64,000 nt of DNA from an uncultured Bacteroidales bacterium (GTDB lineage: Bacteria; Bacteroidota; Bacteroidia; Bacteroidales; P3). The stretch covers positions 1 to 64,000 of the forward strand of contig ONJY01000004.1 of NCBI GenBank assembly GCA_900318275.1, read 5' to 3'. Each line of letters opens with the position of its first letter. Position 1 is the first letter of the stretch. This document shows positions 9,683 to 17,532 of this stretch, in pieces. A program made the translations under genes and the position numbers. The notes below the pieces were generated by a model. The model saw only the letters and a program-made list of their open reading frames with translations. It was not told the DNA's origin and did no database searches.

Positions 9683-10326
9683 TGCAGGACAGCTACATAC
9701 AGCAGGGTTTGCGTCGCGGCATGGTCGAGAGGCTGAGCCAAGGCGGCATCACCGACGAAGCGGTGCTGCGGGCCATGACTGAGGTGCCGCGCCACTGGTT
9801 TATCGGAAAGGCTCTCGATGCCTACGCCTACGACGACAGGGCTCTGCAGATAGACTGTGATCAGACCATCTCGCGCCCCTCCACCGTGGCTATGCAAAGC
9901 CAGCTACTTGCGCTGAAGCCCAACATGAAAGTGTTGGAGATAGGTACCGGCAGTGGCTACCAGACAGCCGTACTGTGCCGTATGGGGGCTCAGGTGTTCA
10001 CCATAGAGCGGCAGAAAGGACTATACGACAGGACTTCCCGGTTGCTCAAGGAGTGCGGCTACCGCGCCAAGTGCTTCCTTGGCGACGGCTACCAGGGGCT
10101 TGCCGGCAGCTACGACCGCGTCATCGTCACCTGTGGCGCCCCCGAGATACCGCCTACGCTCATGGCACAGCTCAAGGTCGGCGGCATCATGGTGATACCC
10201 CTCGGCGAAGGCGAGCAGGAGATGCTGCGCATCACAAAGCAGGGGGAGGCAAAGGAGCAGTGGCTGGTGGAGAAGTTCGGCACCTACAGCTTCGTGCCGA
10301 TGCTCGACGGGCGTCAGATGCGCTAA
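9679..10326 (+). CDS. pcm: Protein-L-isoaspartate O-methyltransferase
   Basis: Uses SAM to repair isoaspartyl residues in aged proteins. The 215 aa are full length: the N-terminal RHWF region, the TISRPSTVAMQSQLL substrate loop, SAM motif I VLEIGTGSGYQTAVLCRMG, motif II around DGYQGLAGSYDRVIVTCGAPEIPPTL, and the C-terminal GTYSFVPMLDGRQMR. It overlaps thiL by 4 bp and converges with the next minus-strand gene with a 4-bp overlap. Confidence 0.95.
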   Translation: MMQDSYIQQGLRRGMVERLSQGGITDEAVLRAMTEVPRHWFIGKALDAYAYDDRALQIDCDQTISRPSTVAMQSQLLALKPNMKVLEIGTGSGYQTAVLCRMGAQVFTIERQKGLYDRTSRLLKECGYRAKCFLGDGYQGLAGSYDRVIVTCGAPEIPPTLMAQLKVGGIMVIPLGEGEQEMLRITKQGEAKEQWLVEKFGTYSFVPMLDGRQMR

Positions 10327-10667
10327 CGCAGTAAGAAGTGCTGCTTGCGCAGGCGTGGGCTGCTGACAGCCACGCCGCACCGGTACAGGTCAAGAGTGAC
10401 CTGCCAGTCGGGGCTGGCAACGACGGCATCCCATTCGGTGCTGGAGGTGTCGGCGACGACAAGGAAGACGCCGTCGGGTGTGTGCAGAGTGGGGTTGCCG
10501 GAGTGGGGGAGACCGTAGTACTCCTCCAGGCGCCAGACGACATCGGCGGCGGAACGCCCGCGGCCGGGACAGCGCGAGAAAAGCACCTCGGTGTAGAGGC
10601 GGTAGGCGAAGGGCGAGTGCAGGTTGTACTGCGTCTTCGCACGGAGGAAATGGCTGAGGCGGTTCAC
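10323..10667 (-). CDS. Short relative of an HSPF...KQHF-type SAM methyltransferase, core apparently missing
   Basis: 114 aa if started at the GTG at 10667 (VNRLSHFLRAKTQYNLHSPFAYRLYTEVL). The N-terminal HSPF block and the C-terminal block (DWQVTLDLYRCGVAV, KQHFLLR) resemble, from memory, both ends of a Bacteroidota class I methyltransferase family of about 230-260 aa. The Rossmann core with a GxGxG motif expected between them is absent, so it is probably not an active methyltransferase. An upstream ATG would extend the ORF through the 7-bp repeat and is unlikely. The -7 box at 10672-10679 puts the transcript start at or next to the GTG, so the message may be leaderless. Confidence 0.5.
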   Translation of the reverse strand: MNRLSHFLRAKTQYNLHSPFAYRLYTEVLFSRCPGRGRSAADVVWRLEEYYGLPHSGNPTLHTPDGVFLVVADTSSTEWDAVVASPDWQVTLDLYRCGVAVSSPRLRKQHFLLR

Positions 10668-10671
10668 GGCG

Positions 10672-10679
10672 CAAAGATA
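10672..10679 (-). promoter_or_regulatory. Candidate -7 element TATCTTTG for the short minus-strand gene
   Basis: The minus strand reads TATCTTTG five bases before the proposed GTG start. The position expected for TTTG about 20 bases upstream falls inside the 7-bp repeat and does not match, so only the -7 box is supported. Confidence 0.45.
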
Positions 10680-10690
10680 CGAAGAAAATA

Positions 10691-10720
10691 GTGAATAGTG
10701 AATAGTGAATAGCGAATAGT
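10691..10720. repeat. 7-bp-period tract in the gldD leader
   Basis: Units GTGAATA, GTGAATA, GTGAATA, GCGAATA and a final GT abut the gldD ATG at 10721. The tract fills most of the gap between two divergent genes. Confidence 0.7.
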
Positions 10721-11377
10721 ATGAGACACAACAATATAAAGGCATTCCTTGCCATCGCAGCGCTGCTCTTTGCGGCATGCGGCGGCGGTGATTACACCCC
10801 CAAGCCGCAGGCCTATCTGCGCATCGACATGCCGGAGCACAACTACTGGCTCGTCGACAGCCTCTGCACCCACCCTGGCGATATGCTCGTATTTGGTACC
10901 GATACCATGGTTGCCATTACCGGTACCTGCAAAACCTTCCCCTTTACCTTCGAGGCCAACGAGTGCATTGAGCTTCAGGAGAAAGACGCCCCCAAGGGCG
11001 AAGAATGGATTGATCTGGTGTACCCTCAGTGGGACGGCGTGGTGTACCTCACCTACAAGCGCCTGCGCAATGCCGCCGACCTGCGCGGCCAGATAGACAC
11101 CTCGTCGCGCATGCTGGAGAAGCACTACCAGCTGGCCTCGGGTGTGGAGGAGCAGTTCTACGAGGATGCCGGGAACCGCGTCTACGGCACCGTGTACCAC
11201 CTGAAGGGCAACAAGGTGGCGACGACATGCCAGTTCTGGGCCACCGACAGCGTGCACCACTACCTCCGCGGCGCCCTCTTCCTCAACCACACCCCCAACA
11301 ACGACTCCCTCGCACCGGTGCTCAACTACATACAGGAGGACATCGAGCACCTCATGGAGACCCTGCGATGGAGATAA
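10721..11377 (+). CDS. gldD: Gliding motility/type IX secretion lipoprotein GldD
   Basis: Envelope lipoprotein associated with gliding motility and type IX secretion in Bacteroidota. The 218 aa begin with a lipoprotein signal (FLAIAALLFAAC, lipobox ending at Cys20) followed by the family's opening YTPKPQAYLRIDMPEHNY. The FPFTFEANECIEL and WIDLVYPQWDGVVYLTYK segments fit GldD. The PorE-like protein (31.2 kb) and two sorting-domain cargo proteins in this window support an active T9SS. The assignment is by recognition of the conserved N-terminus and length, not by an alignment. Confidence 0.82.
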   Translation: MRHNNIKAFLAIAALLFAACGGGDYTPKPQAYLRIDMPEHNYWLVDSLCTHPGDMLVFGTDTMVAITGTCKTFPFTFEANECIELQEKDAPKGEEWIDLVYPQWDGVVYLTYKRLRNAADLRGQIDTSSRMLEKHYQLASGVEEQFYEDAGNRVYGTVYHLKGNKVATTCQFWATDSVHHYLRGALFLNHTPNNDSLAPVLNYIQEDIEHLMETLRWR

Positions 11378-11406
11378 ATGACTGAATACTAACAAACCGC
11401 AAAGAT

Positions 11407-12297
11407 ATGAAACCTACATTATTAGTTCTGGCTGCCGGCATGGGCAGCCGTTACGGTGGCCTCAAGCAGATGGACGGCGTGGGCCCCAACGGTGAGATTA
11501 TCCTCGACTACAGCGTCATGGACGCCATCCGCGCCGGCTTCGGCAAGGTGGTCTTCGTCATCCGTCACTCTTTCGCCGACCAGTTCAAGGCCCGCATCAA
11601 CGCCGAGCATTACGGCAACCGCATAGCCGTCGAGTATGTCTACCAGGAACTCGACAAGCTGCCCGCCGGCTTCAGTGTCCCCGAAGGCCGCGAGAAGCCC
11701 TGGGGCACCAACCACGCCATCCTCATGGCCAAGGACGTTATCCACGAGCCTTTCGCCATCATCAACGCCGACGACTTCTACGGCCGCGACGCCTTCCAGG
11801 TCATGGCCGACCACCTGCGCACCCTCAACGACAAGGAGGGCAGCTACTGCATGGTGGGCTACCGTCTGGAGAACACCCTCTCGGAGAACGGCACCGTCAG
11901 CCGCGGCGTATGCCAGACCGACGCCAACGGTCTCCTCGTGGGCATGACCGAGCGTACCGCCATCGGCCGCACCGCCAACGGCATTGAGTACAAGGACACC
12001 GACGGCAGCATGCACCCCCTGCCCGCCGACGCCACTGTCAGCATGAACCTCTTCGGCTTCACGCCCGACTACTTCGCCAAGAGCGAGGCCCTCTTTGTCG
12101 ACTTCCTCAAGGAACACGGCCAGGAGCTCAAGAGCGAGTACTACATACCCTTCGCCGTCAACACCTTCATCGCCGACGGCCGCGCCACGATGACCGTGCT
12201 GAAGACCACCGCCCAGTGGTTCGGCGTCACCTACAAGGAGGACCGCCCCATGGTCGTCGACCGCCTGAAGAAACTGCATGACCAGGGAGTTTATTGA
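11407..12297 (+). CDS. Sugar-phosphate nucleotidyltransferase family protein
   Basis: NTP_transferase fold: the N-terminal signature VLAAGMGSRYGGLKQMDGVGPNGE binds nucleotide, IINADDFYGRDAFQVM is the metal-binding aspartate segment, and WGTNHAILMAKD is the usual activation loop. The 296 aa resemble the Bacteroidota group annotated as nucleotidyltransferase/NDP-sugar pyrophosphorylase. The nucleotide and sugar cannot be assigned. Its 3' end overlaps the following methyltransferase gene by 20 bp. Confidence 0.85.
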   Translation: MKPTLLVLAAGMGSRYGGLKQMDGVGPNGEIILDYSVMDAIRAGFGKVVFVIRHSFADQFKARINAEHYGNRIAVEYVYQELDKLPAGFSVPEGREKPWGTNHAILMAKDVIHEPFAIINADDFYGRDAFQVMADHLRTLNDKEGSYCMVGYRLENTLSENGTVSRGVCQTDANGLLVGMTERTAIGRTANGIEYKDTDGSMHPLPADATVSMNLFGFTPDYFAKSEALFVDFLKEHGQELKSEYYIPFAVNTFIADGRATMTVLKTTAQWFGVTYKEDRPMVVDRLKKLHDQGVY

Positions 12298-13474
12298 TTT
12301 TGTCAACGCCCACAAGGACGATGATACCGCGCGGCTGCTGCTGTCGGCTGCGCGGTATCCGTCTATTGACATGCCTGCTGCGGTGCAGCAGATAGAAGGG
12401 CTGCGTACAGCGAAAGAGAAATGGCCGTCGTTGCTGCAGTACGAAGCGTTTCTTTACCCTCCCCGGCTGAACCGCGAACAGGCCTCGTCAGAGGTCACGG
12501 CCGAGTGGAAGAGTAGCAGGGCAACAGTGTGGACGAACGGACGGGTGGCTGACCTGACGGGAGGAATGGGTATCGACACGCTGGCGTTTGCACGGGTGGC
12601 GGAGGAAGTGGACTATGTGGAGCGGAATGCCGACCTGTGTGCTCTGATGGAGCACAACCTCAAAGCCTTGGATGTAAGCAACGTCACGGTACACTGCGGC
12701 GACAGCCTGGAGTGGCTTCAACGGCAGAGTCGCTGCTTCGACTTGATATTTGTCGACCCGGCTCGGCGCGACAGGCAAGGACGCAAAGTTGCTGCTTTCG
12801 AAGATTGTACGCCGGACATTGTAGCCCACCAGGAGTTGCTGCTTTCCAAGGGCAAAAGGATTATGGTTAAAGCCTCGCCCATGATTGACATATCGCTGGG
12901 CGCTATGCAGTTGCGCAACGTCAGCGACATATATGTCATTGCCGTCCAAGGCGAATGCAAAGAGGTGCTCTTCCTCTGTGGACAGCCCGACGGTGAGCCA
13001 CGCATACACTGCCACCACCTGCATCATGGCGAGGTGGACGACTTCGTCTTCACACGTGAGGAAGAGGAGCATGCCCAATCATCATATGCCAGCGAGGTAG
13101 GAAAATACCTCTATGAGCCCAATGCAGCCCTTATGAAAGCCGGCCCATTCAAATTGCTGAGCCAATGTGAGGCTTTGGACAAGTTGGCGAGAAACAGCCA
13201 CCTCTACACAAACGACAGCCTCGACCAGCATTTCCCCGGCCGCATATTTAGCGTCATTGCGGACATCAAGCCCACATGCAAAGAGGTGCAGAAATGGATC
13301 CCTGACATGAAAGCCCATGTGGTCACCCGCAACTACCCCATGGCGGCGGCCGACCTGCAGAAACAACTGGGATTGAAGGAAGGCGGTGACCTCTTCGTCG
13401 TGGCCACCACCGTAGGCCGCGAAAAGAAGCTGTTCATCTGCAACCTCGCGGATCACTTTTTGCAGGGAAAGTGA
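12278..13474 (+). CDS. Class I SAM-dependent methyltransferase with THUMP-like domain
   Basis: 398 aa. The middle carries a Rossmann methyltransferase core: motif I VADLTGGMGIDTLAFARVA, the acidic EEVDYVERNADLC, and a catalytic-type FDLIFVDPARRDRQGRKVAAFEDC. The C-terminal ~100 residues fit the THUMP_like domain that follows this core in a Bacteroidota family, suggesting an RNA substrate. The N-terminus has no membrane segment. The gene begins inside the end of the nucleotidyltransferase gene. The RNA target is unknown. Confidence 0.82.
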   Translation: MTREFIDFVNAHKDDDTARLLLSAARYPSIDMPAAVQQIEGLRTAKEKWPSLLQYEAFLYPPRLNREQASSEVTAEWKSSRATVWTNGRVADLTGGMGIDTLAFARVAEEVDYVERNADLCALMEHNLKALDVSNVTVHCGDSLEWLQRQSRCFDLIFVDPARRDRQGRKVAAFEDCTPDIVAHQELLLSKGKRIMVKASPMIDISLGAMQLRNVSDIYVIAVQGECKEVLFLCGQPDGEPRIHCHHLHHGEVDDFVFTREEEEHAQSSYASEVGKYLYEPNAALMKAGPFKLLSQCEALDKLARNSHLYTNDSLDQHFPGRIFSVIADIKPTCKEVQKWIPDMKAHVVTRNYPMAAADLQKQLGLKEGGDLFVVATTVGREKKLFICNLADHFLQGK

Positions 13475-13482
13475 AAAAATAT

Positions 13483-13513
13483 TTTGCCAGTTGAAAAATT
13501 GTTCGTAACTTTG
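13483..13513 (+). promoter_or_regulatory. Bacteroidota promoter of the rplM-rpsI operon
   Basis: TTTG at 13483-13486, 19 bases, then TAACTTTG at 13506-13513, a full match to the TTTG/TAnnTTTG consensus. The predicted start near 13520 gives a leader of about 160 nt before rplM. Confidence 0.85.
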
Positions 13514-13519
13514 CACTCT

Positions 13520-13679
13520 CCAAAAATGGGGATGTTGTGCCTTGTCTACCCGTTCAAGGTGCACGTTCTCAGGTTGATAAACGTGGCGACCAATTATCCG
13601 TCAGCGGTCAAAATGCGATGCAATCGGAGGAGAAATTAACAAAAAGGAAGTAAAACATCATCGTTAGTAAAATAAAAAA
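13520..13679 (+). promoter_or_regulatory. Structured leader candidate upstream of rplM
   Basis: About 160 nt of untranslated leader with two neat hairpins: GCCTTG...CAAGG (around 13541-13560) and CACGTT...AACGTG (around 13562-13585). A weaker TCCG...CGGA pairing follows. Leaders in front of L13 operons can be autoregulatory; that role is inferred here. Confidence 0.4.
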
Positions 13680-14135
13680 ATGAGTACGTTAAGTTACAAA
13701 ACCGTATCAGCCAACAAGCAGACCGTCCAGAAGGAATGGGTGCTGGTTGATGCCGAAGGACAGACCGTAGGTCGCCTGGCTACCCGCGTGGCCAACATTC
13801 TGCGCGGCAAGACCAAGCCCTGCTACACCCCGCACGTCGACTGCGGCGACAATGTCATCATCATCAACGCCGAGAAGGTTGTCTTCAGCGGCAAGAAGGA
13901 GACTGACAAAATCTATCAGCGCTACACCGGTTACCCCGGCGGCCAGCGTGAGACCACCCCTGCCAAGGTGCGCGCCACTCACCCTGAGCGTATCCTCGAG
14001 CACGCCATCCGCGGCATGCTTCCGAAGAACCGCCTCGGCGATGCCCTCTACCGCAACCTCCACATCTATGCCGGCAGCGAGCATCCCCACCAGGGTCAGA
14101 ACCCCAAAGCCATCAACATTAACGAAGTAAGATAA
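13680..14135 (+). CDS. rplM: 50S ribosomal protein L13
   Basis: Early-assembly large-subunit protein. The 151 aa match L13 throughout: VDAEGQTVGRLATRVANILRGK near the N-terminus, VIIINAEKVVFSGKKETDKIYQRYTGYPGG, and HAIRGMLPKNRLGDALYRNLHIYAGSEHPHQGQ at the C-terminal end. It is the first gene of the rplM-rpsI pair, with a 9-bp gap to rpsI. Confidence 0.98.
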   Translation: MSTLSYKTVSANKQTVQKEWVLVDAEGQTVGRLATRVANILRGKTKPCYTPHVDCGDNVIIINAEKVVFSGKKETDKIYQRYTGYPGGQRETTPAKVRATHPERILEHAIRGMLPKNRLGDALYRNLHIYAGSEHPHQGQNPKAININEVR

Positions 14136-14144
14136 TAAGAAGAT

Positions 14145-14534
14145 ATGGCAGAAGTAATCAACACCATTGGTAGAAGAAAGACCGCCGTGGCCCGCGTCTA
14201 TATGACCCTCGGCAATGGCGAAATCAAGGTCAACGGCCGCGACTACAAGGAGTATTTCCCCACCGGTCCGCTGCAGTACATCGTCAACCAGGCTTTCGCC
14301 GTGGCTAACGCCGAAGGCAAATGGGATGTCAAAGCCAACCTCGACGGTGGCGGCATCACCGGCCAGGCCCAGGCCCTGCGTATGGCTATCGCCCGCGCCC
14401 TCTGCGAGAACAACATCGAGGATCGCCCCGCCCTCAAGAAGGAAGGCTTCCTGATGCGCGACCCCCGTATGGTCGAGCGTAAGAAACCCGGTCAGCCCAA
14501 AGCCCGTAAGCGCTTCCAGTTCAGCAAGCGTTAA
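14145..14534 (+). CDS. rpsI: 30S ribosomal protein S9
   Basis: Small-subunit protein whose C-terminal tail reaches the P-site tRNA. The 129 aa are full length, from INTIGRRKTAVARVYM to the basic C-terminus ending KARKRFQFSKR (the conserved final lysine-arginine). GGGITGQAQALRMAIARAL is the conserved middle segment. It is followed by the rpsB leader; no terminator with a T-run is obvious in between. Confidence 0.98.
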   Translation: MAEVINTIGRRKTAVARVYMTLGNGEIKVNGRDYKEYFPTGPLQYIVNQAFAVANAEGKWDVKANLDGGGITGQAQALRMAIARALCENNIEDRPALKKEGFLMRDPRMVERKKPGQPKARKRFQFSKR

Positions 14535-14559
14535 TACCAATATAATAAAAGCTGGACAA

Positions 14560-14685
14560 AGTTTAGTATCCAAACTGCCCGAATGCTCCGCTGCATTGAC
14601 ACAGCGAGCCGCATAGTAAGGCCACTAAATGCAGCCTGATGGACTCACGGACAGTTGGTAAAGTTTAACAACAAAAGGAAAGTAA
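14560..14685 (+). promoter_or_regulatory. Structured leader RNA candidate upstream of rpsB
   Basis: Two nested stems are visible. The outer stem pairs AACTGCCCG (14573-14581) with CGGACAGTT (14648-14656), one mismatch. The inner stem pairs GCTGCATT (14590-14597) perfectly with AATGCAGC (14628-14635). The outer flanks GTTTAGTATCC and GGTAAAGTTTAAC can extend the fold loosely. Such a fold before rpsB suggests S2-mediated feedback as known for rpsB-tsf elsewhere; that function is inferred. Confidence 0.55.
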
Positions 14686-14691
14686 ACAAAC

Positions 14692-15546
14692 ATGAACGAA
14701 CTCAAATTCGAAGAACTCCTTGAGGCTGGTTGCCACTTCGGTCACCTCAAGCGTAAATGGAATCCCAAAATGGCTCCCTATATTTTCAAGGAGCACAACG
14801 GCATTCACGTCATCGACCTCCAGAAGACCATCGTCAAAGCCGACGAGGCCGCCGCTGCCCTGAAGCAGATGGCCAAGAGCGGCAAGAAGGTCCTCTTCGT
14901 CGCCACCAAGAAGCAGGCCAAAGAGGTCGTCGCCGAGATGGCCAAGAGCGTTGACATGCCCTTCGTCACCGAGCGTTGGCCGGGCGGTATGCTCACCAAC
15001 TTCCAGACCATCCGCAAGGCTGTCAAGAAGATGAACAGCCTCGATGCTCTGATGCACGACAAGGATTTCAACAATATCAGCAAGCGTGAGCGCCTCCAGG
15101 TGCAGCGCGAGCGCGCCAAGCTCGACAAGAACCTCGGTTCCATCGCCGACCTCACCCGTCTGCCCAGTGCCCTGTTCGTCATCGACATCAACAAGGAGCA
15201 CATTGCCGTCGCCGAGGCCCGCCGCCTGAACATCCCCACCTTCGCCCTCGTGGACACCAACACCAACCCCGAGCTTATCGACTTCCCGATTCCCGCTAAC
15301 GATGATGCGTCGAAGTCGATTGCCGCCATCCTCAAGCACATGTGCGAGGCTATCCAGGAAGGTCTGAACGAGCGCGCCCTCGACAAGGACGCCCAGGCCG
15401 AGGAAGAGGCCCCCGTGGTTGAGAACGCCGAGGAGAAGCCCGTCGAGAAGAAGACCCGCGCCCGTCGTCCCCGCAAGAGCGAGGAGGCCCCCAAGGCCGA
15501 GAAGGTCGCCGAGGCCAAGCCCGAAGAGGCTCCCAAAGCTGAATAA
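14692..15546 (+). CDS. rpsB: 30S ribosomal protein S2 with Ala/Glu/Lys-rich tail
   Basis: Small-subunit protein needed for S1 binding. Residues 1-~230 are collinear with S2: FEELLEAGCHFGHLKRKWNPKMAPYIF, VTERWPGGMLTNFQTIRKAV, and PTFALVDTNTNPELIDFPIPANDDASKSI. The last ~50 residues form a charged, repetitive tail (PRKSEEAPKAEKVAEAKPEEAPKAE) similar to the L17 tail in this window, giving 284 aa against about 240-280 in the family. It is followed by tsf across a palindromic 9-bp-period element. Confidence 0.98.
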   Translation: MNELKFEELLEAGCHFGHLKRKWNPKMAPYIFKEHNGIHVIDLQKTIVKADEAAAALKQMAKSGKKVLFVATKKQAKEVVAEMAKSVDMPFVTERWPGGMLTNFQTIRKAVKKMNSLDALMHDKDFNNISKRERLQVQRERAKLDKNLGSIADLTRLPSALFVIDINKEHIAVAEARRLNIPTFALVDTNTNPELIDFPIPANDDASKSIAAILKHMCEAIQEGLNERALDKDAQAEEEAPVVENAEEKPVEKKTRARRPRKSEEAPKAEKVAEAKPEEAPKAE

Positions 15547-15566
15547 TTAACTTAAGAATAATTGGG

Positions 15567-15665
15567 AGTTCAAGTAGTTCAAGTAGTTCAAGTAGTTCAA
15601 GACGATAGCATCAGACAGGTACATTTGTCCTGAACTCCCTGAACTCCCTGAACTTCCTGAACTCC
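15567..15665. repeat. 9-bp-period palindromic element in the rpsB-tsf gap
   Basis: The left arm has four 9-base units AGTTCAAGT (15567-15601; the last lacks one base). The right arm has four units CTGAACTCC, one as CTGAACTTC (15630-15665). GGGAGTTCA at the left edge is the exact complement of TGAACTCCC in the right arm. A 28-base spacer contains GACA...TGTC. In the mRNA this would be a long hairpin just ahead of the tsf start. Confidence 0.85.
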
Positions 15666-15691
15666 TTTCAAAAAAGAAAGGAAAATATACA

Positions 15692-16678
15692 ATGGCAATT
15701 ACCGCTTCACAGGTTAACGAGCTCCGCAAACTCACCGGCGTCGGCATGATGGACTGCAAGAAAGCCCTCGTCGAGACCGACGGCGACATGCAGAAAGCTA
15801 TCGAGCTGCTTCGCCAGAAAGGCCAGAAGATGGCCGCCAAGCGCGCCGACCGCGACGCCAACGAAGGCTGCGTCCTCGCCAAGACCACCGGCAACTTCGG
15901 TGCCATCATCATGGTCAGCTGCGAGACCGACTTCGTCGCCACCAACGCCGGCTTCGTCGAGTTCACCACCAGCATCCTCGACGCCGCCATGGCCAAGCAC
16001 CTCACCACCAAAGAGCAGGTCATGGACATGGACCTCAACGGCAGCAAGGTTGCTGACGCCATCACCGACCAGATTGCCAAGATTGGCGAGAAGATTGAGC
16101 TTGCTCACTTCGAGACCATCGAGGCCGAGAAGGTCTACGCCTACATCCACCCGGGCAACCGCATGGCTTCCATCGTCGGATTGAACAAGGCCGGTTACGA
16201 CCAGGTCGGTCACGACATCGCCATGCAGGTCGTCGCCATGCGTCCCGTCGCCCTCGACGCCGCCAGCGTGCCCCAGGAGATCAAGGATCAGGAGTTCCGC
16301 GTGGCCGTCGAGAAGACCAAGGAAGAGCTCATCGGCAAGGCCGTTGACGCCGCCCTCAAGAAAGCCGGCATCAACCCCGCCCACGTCGACACCGAGGAGC
16401 ACATGGCCTCCAACTGTGGCAAAGGCTGGATCACCGAGGAGCAGGTCAACCAGGCCCGTGAAATCAAGGAGAAGGTCGCTGCCGAGAAGGCCGCCCAGCT
16501 CAGCGAGCAGCAGATCAACCAGATTGCCAATGGCCGTCTGAACAAGTACTTCCAGGAGAACACCCTCATGGAGCAGGAGTACATCATGGAAGCCAAGGTG
16601 AAGGTGAAAGACTTCATCGCCAAGGCCGACAAGGATCTGAAGTGCACCGGCTTCAAGCGCCTCGAACTCGGCGCCTAA
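15692..16678 (+). CDS. tsf: Translation elongation factor Ts
   Basis: Guanine-nucleotide exchange factor for EF-Tu. The N-terminal UBA-like domain (ASQVNELRKLTGVGMMDCKKALVE) and the core motif VLAKTTGNFGAIIMVSCETDFVATN are clear. A second dimerisation half follows, with YIHPGNRMASIVGLN and a C-terminal coiled region. The 328 aa fall in the longer range seen in Bacteroidota. It lies 145 bp after rpsB and ends at a strong terminator, so rpsB-tsf is one unit. Confidence 0.97.
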   Translation: MAITASQVNELRKLTGVGMMDCKKALVETDGDMQKAIELLRQKGQKMAAKRADRDANEGCVLAKTTGNFGAIIMVSCETDFVATNAGFVEFTTSILDAAMAKHLTTKEQVMDMDLNGSKVADAITDQIAKIGEKIELAHFETIEAEKVYAYIHPGNRMASIVGLNKAGYDQVGHDIAMQVVAMRPVALDAASVPQEIKDQEFRVAVEKTKEELIGKAVDAALKKAGINPAHVDTEEHMASNCGKGWITEEQVNQAREIKEKVAAEKAAQLSEQQINQIANGRLNKYFQENTLMEQEYIMEAKVKVKDFIAKADKDLKCTGFKRLELGA

Positions 16679-16698
16679 GCCTAACGGTACATACACAA

Positions 16699-16735
16699 AG
16701 GAAGGGCAACCCACACGGATTGCCCTTTCTTTTTA
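16699..16735 (+). terminator. Rho-independent terminator after tsf
   Basis: AAGGGCAA (16702-16709) pairs with TTGCCCTT (16720-16727) and is followed by TCTTTTT. It lies 24 bp after the tsf stop. Confidence 0.9.
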
Positions 16736-16759
16736 GCCACCTTCGAGGAATTGTAAATC

Positions 16760-17293
16760 CTATCTTTTTACAAACTCGAAGCGATATTCTGTATGTTTGC
16801 GGCGAAGAGTGTCGTCGTCATATCCGTAAAGTTGACTGAATTCACTATCATTGGTGTCCGATAAGACAAGTTTGTTATTTGTTAATTCGGCAATAATATA
16901 AGAATAATGAGTCCGTGAATTGCTGCTAGTAGGATGTGTCATTTTAAGCATGTCTGCGCTGACGACATAAGTCCCATAATCTGATGCGTTGACATACCAA
17001 GTGCCATTATCTGTAAATTTCCATCGGTCTCCATAGAATGTCCATACATCCACAAGGGTGGTATCTAAATCTGTAAACCATTCGTCAGTCGGTGGGAAAT
17101 ATTGCTCCCGATGCACATGCTGGTATGAGTGAATACAATCCCAATTGCCAAGAATCAATTCATCGTAGGACATTGTTGTTTGACCACCTTGAGGCTCGTT
17201 TGTTTGGTTGTTATCCTCTTTGTTGCAAGCTGTGGCAAACAACGTCGCCGCAAAAAGAAACAGCATGGAGCATTTTTTGATTTGTTTGAGCAT
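16760..17293 (-). CDS. Hypothetical lipoprotein, lipocalin-like
   Basis: 177 aa with a lipoprotein signal (CSMLFLFAATLFATAC, lipobox Cys23) and an Asn/Gln-rich linker (NKEDNNQTNEPQGGQ). The rest looks like a small beta-rich domain: LILGNWDCIHSY, WKFTDNGTWYV, YTYVVSADMLKM-like strands, KLVLSDTNDSE and a final TEYRFEFVKR. This order (GNW, a strand with a turn and a Trp/Tyr, NKLVL, F/Y ends) is that of lipocalin-like Bacteroidota lipoproteins, but I recognise no specific family. It lies downstream of the 6S-like RNA candidate and may share its promoter. AT content is higher than in neighbouring genes. Confidence 0.7.
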   Translation of the reverse strand: MLKQIKKCSMLFLFAATLFATACNKEDNNQTNEPQGGQTTMSYDELILGNWDCIHSYQHVHREQYFPPTDEWFTDLDTTLVDVWTFYGDRWKFTDNGTWYVNASDYGTYVVSADMLKMTHPTSSNSRTHYSYIIAELTNNKLVLSDTNDSEFSQLYGYDDDTLRRKHTEYRFEFVKR

Positions 17294-17339
17294 GTTGTAT
17301 TGTTTTTGTTCCGCTCTCCCGCACCCCGTTGAGCAATAA

Positions 17340-17527
17340 TATAAAAGAAGCGTGGCGCTGTATGCCGCTTCCTGTATAGAGGTCCTGAGAATTACCTTGT
17401 AAAGAGAAGATGCAATAAGCCCACGCTAAAACAGCGAAAGCCATTACACAAATTCTGCTTTACTTGGAGTTTCTCAGGTTCCTATACACAGAACGCGTAT
17501 AACGCTTCGAGATTTCCTTATGAAATC
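17340..17527 (-). ncRNA. ssrS: Rod-shaped structured RNA, candidate 6S RNA
   Basis: Read on the minus strand, about 190 nt fold into one long rod. GTATAG pairs with CTATAC, CCTGAGAA with TTCTCAGG, GTAAAG with CTTTAC, and a tip hairpin GCTTTCGCT/AGCGTGGGC closes over GTTTT, with internal loops between. The outer ends GAAGCGT and ACGCTTC also pair. The 3' side ends in a T-rich TTTTATATTATT. A consensus promoter (17533-17563) starts right before it and no ORF fills it. Length, rod shape and internal bubbles fit 6S RNA, which mimics an open promoter; the alternative is a leader of the lipoprotein gene. Confidence 0.6.
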
Positions 17528-17532
17528 GACTG

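Noticed and set aside
10668..10778. N-terminal extension of the short minus-strand gene through the 7-bp repeat
   Set aside because: The extension consists of repeat-encoded residues (YSLFTIHYSLF) and lies upstream of the -7 box.
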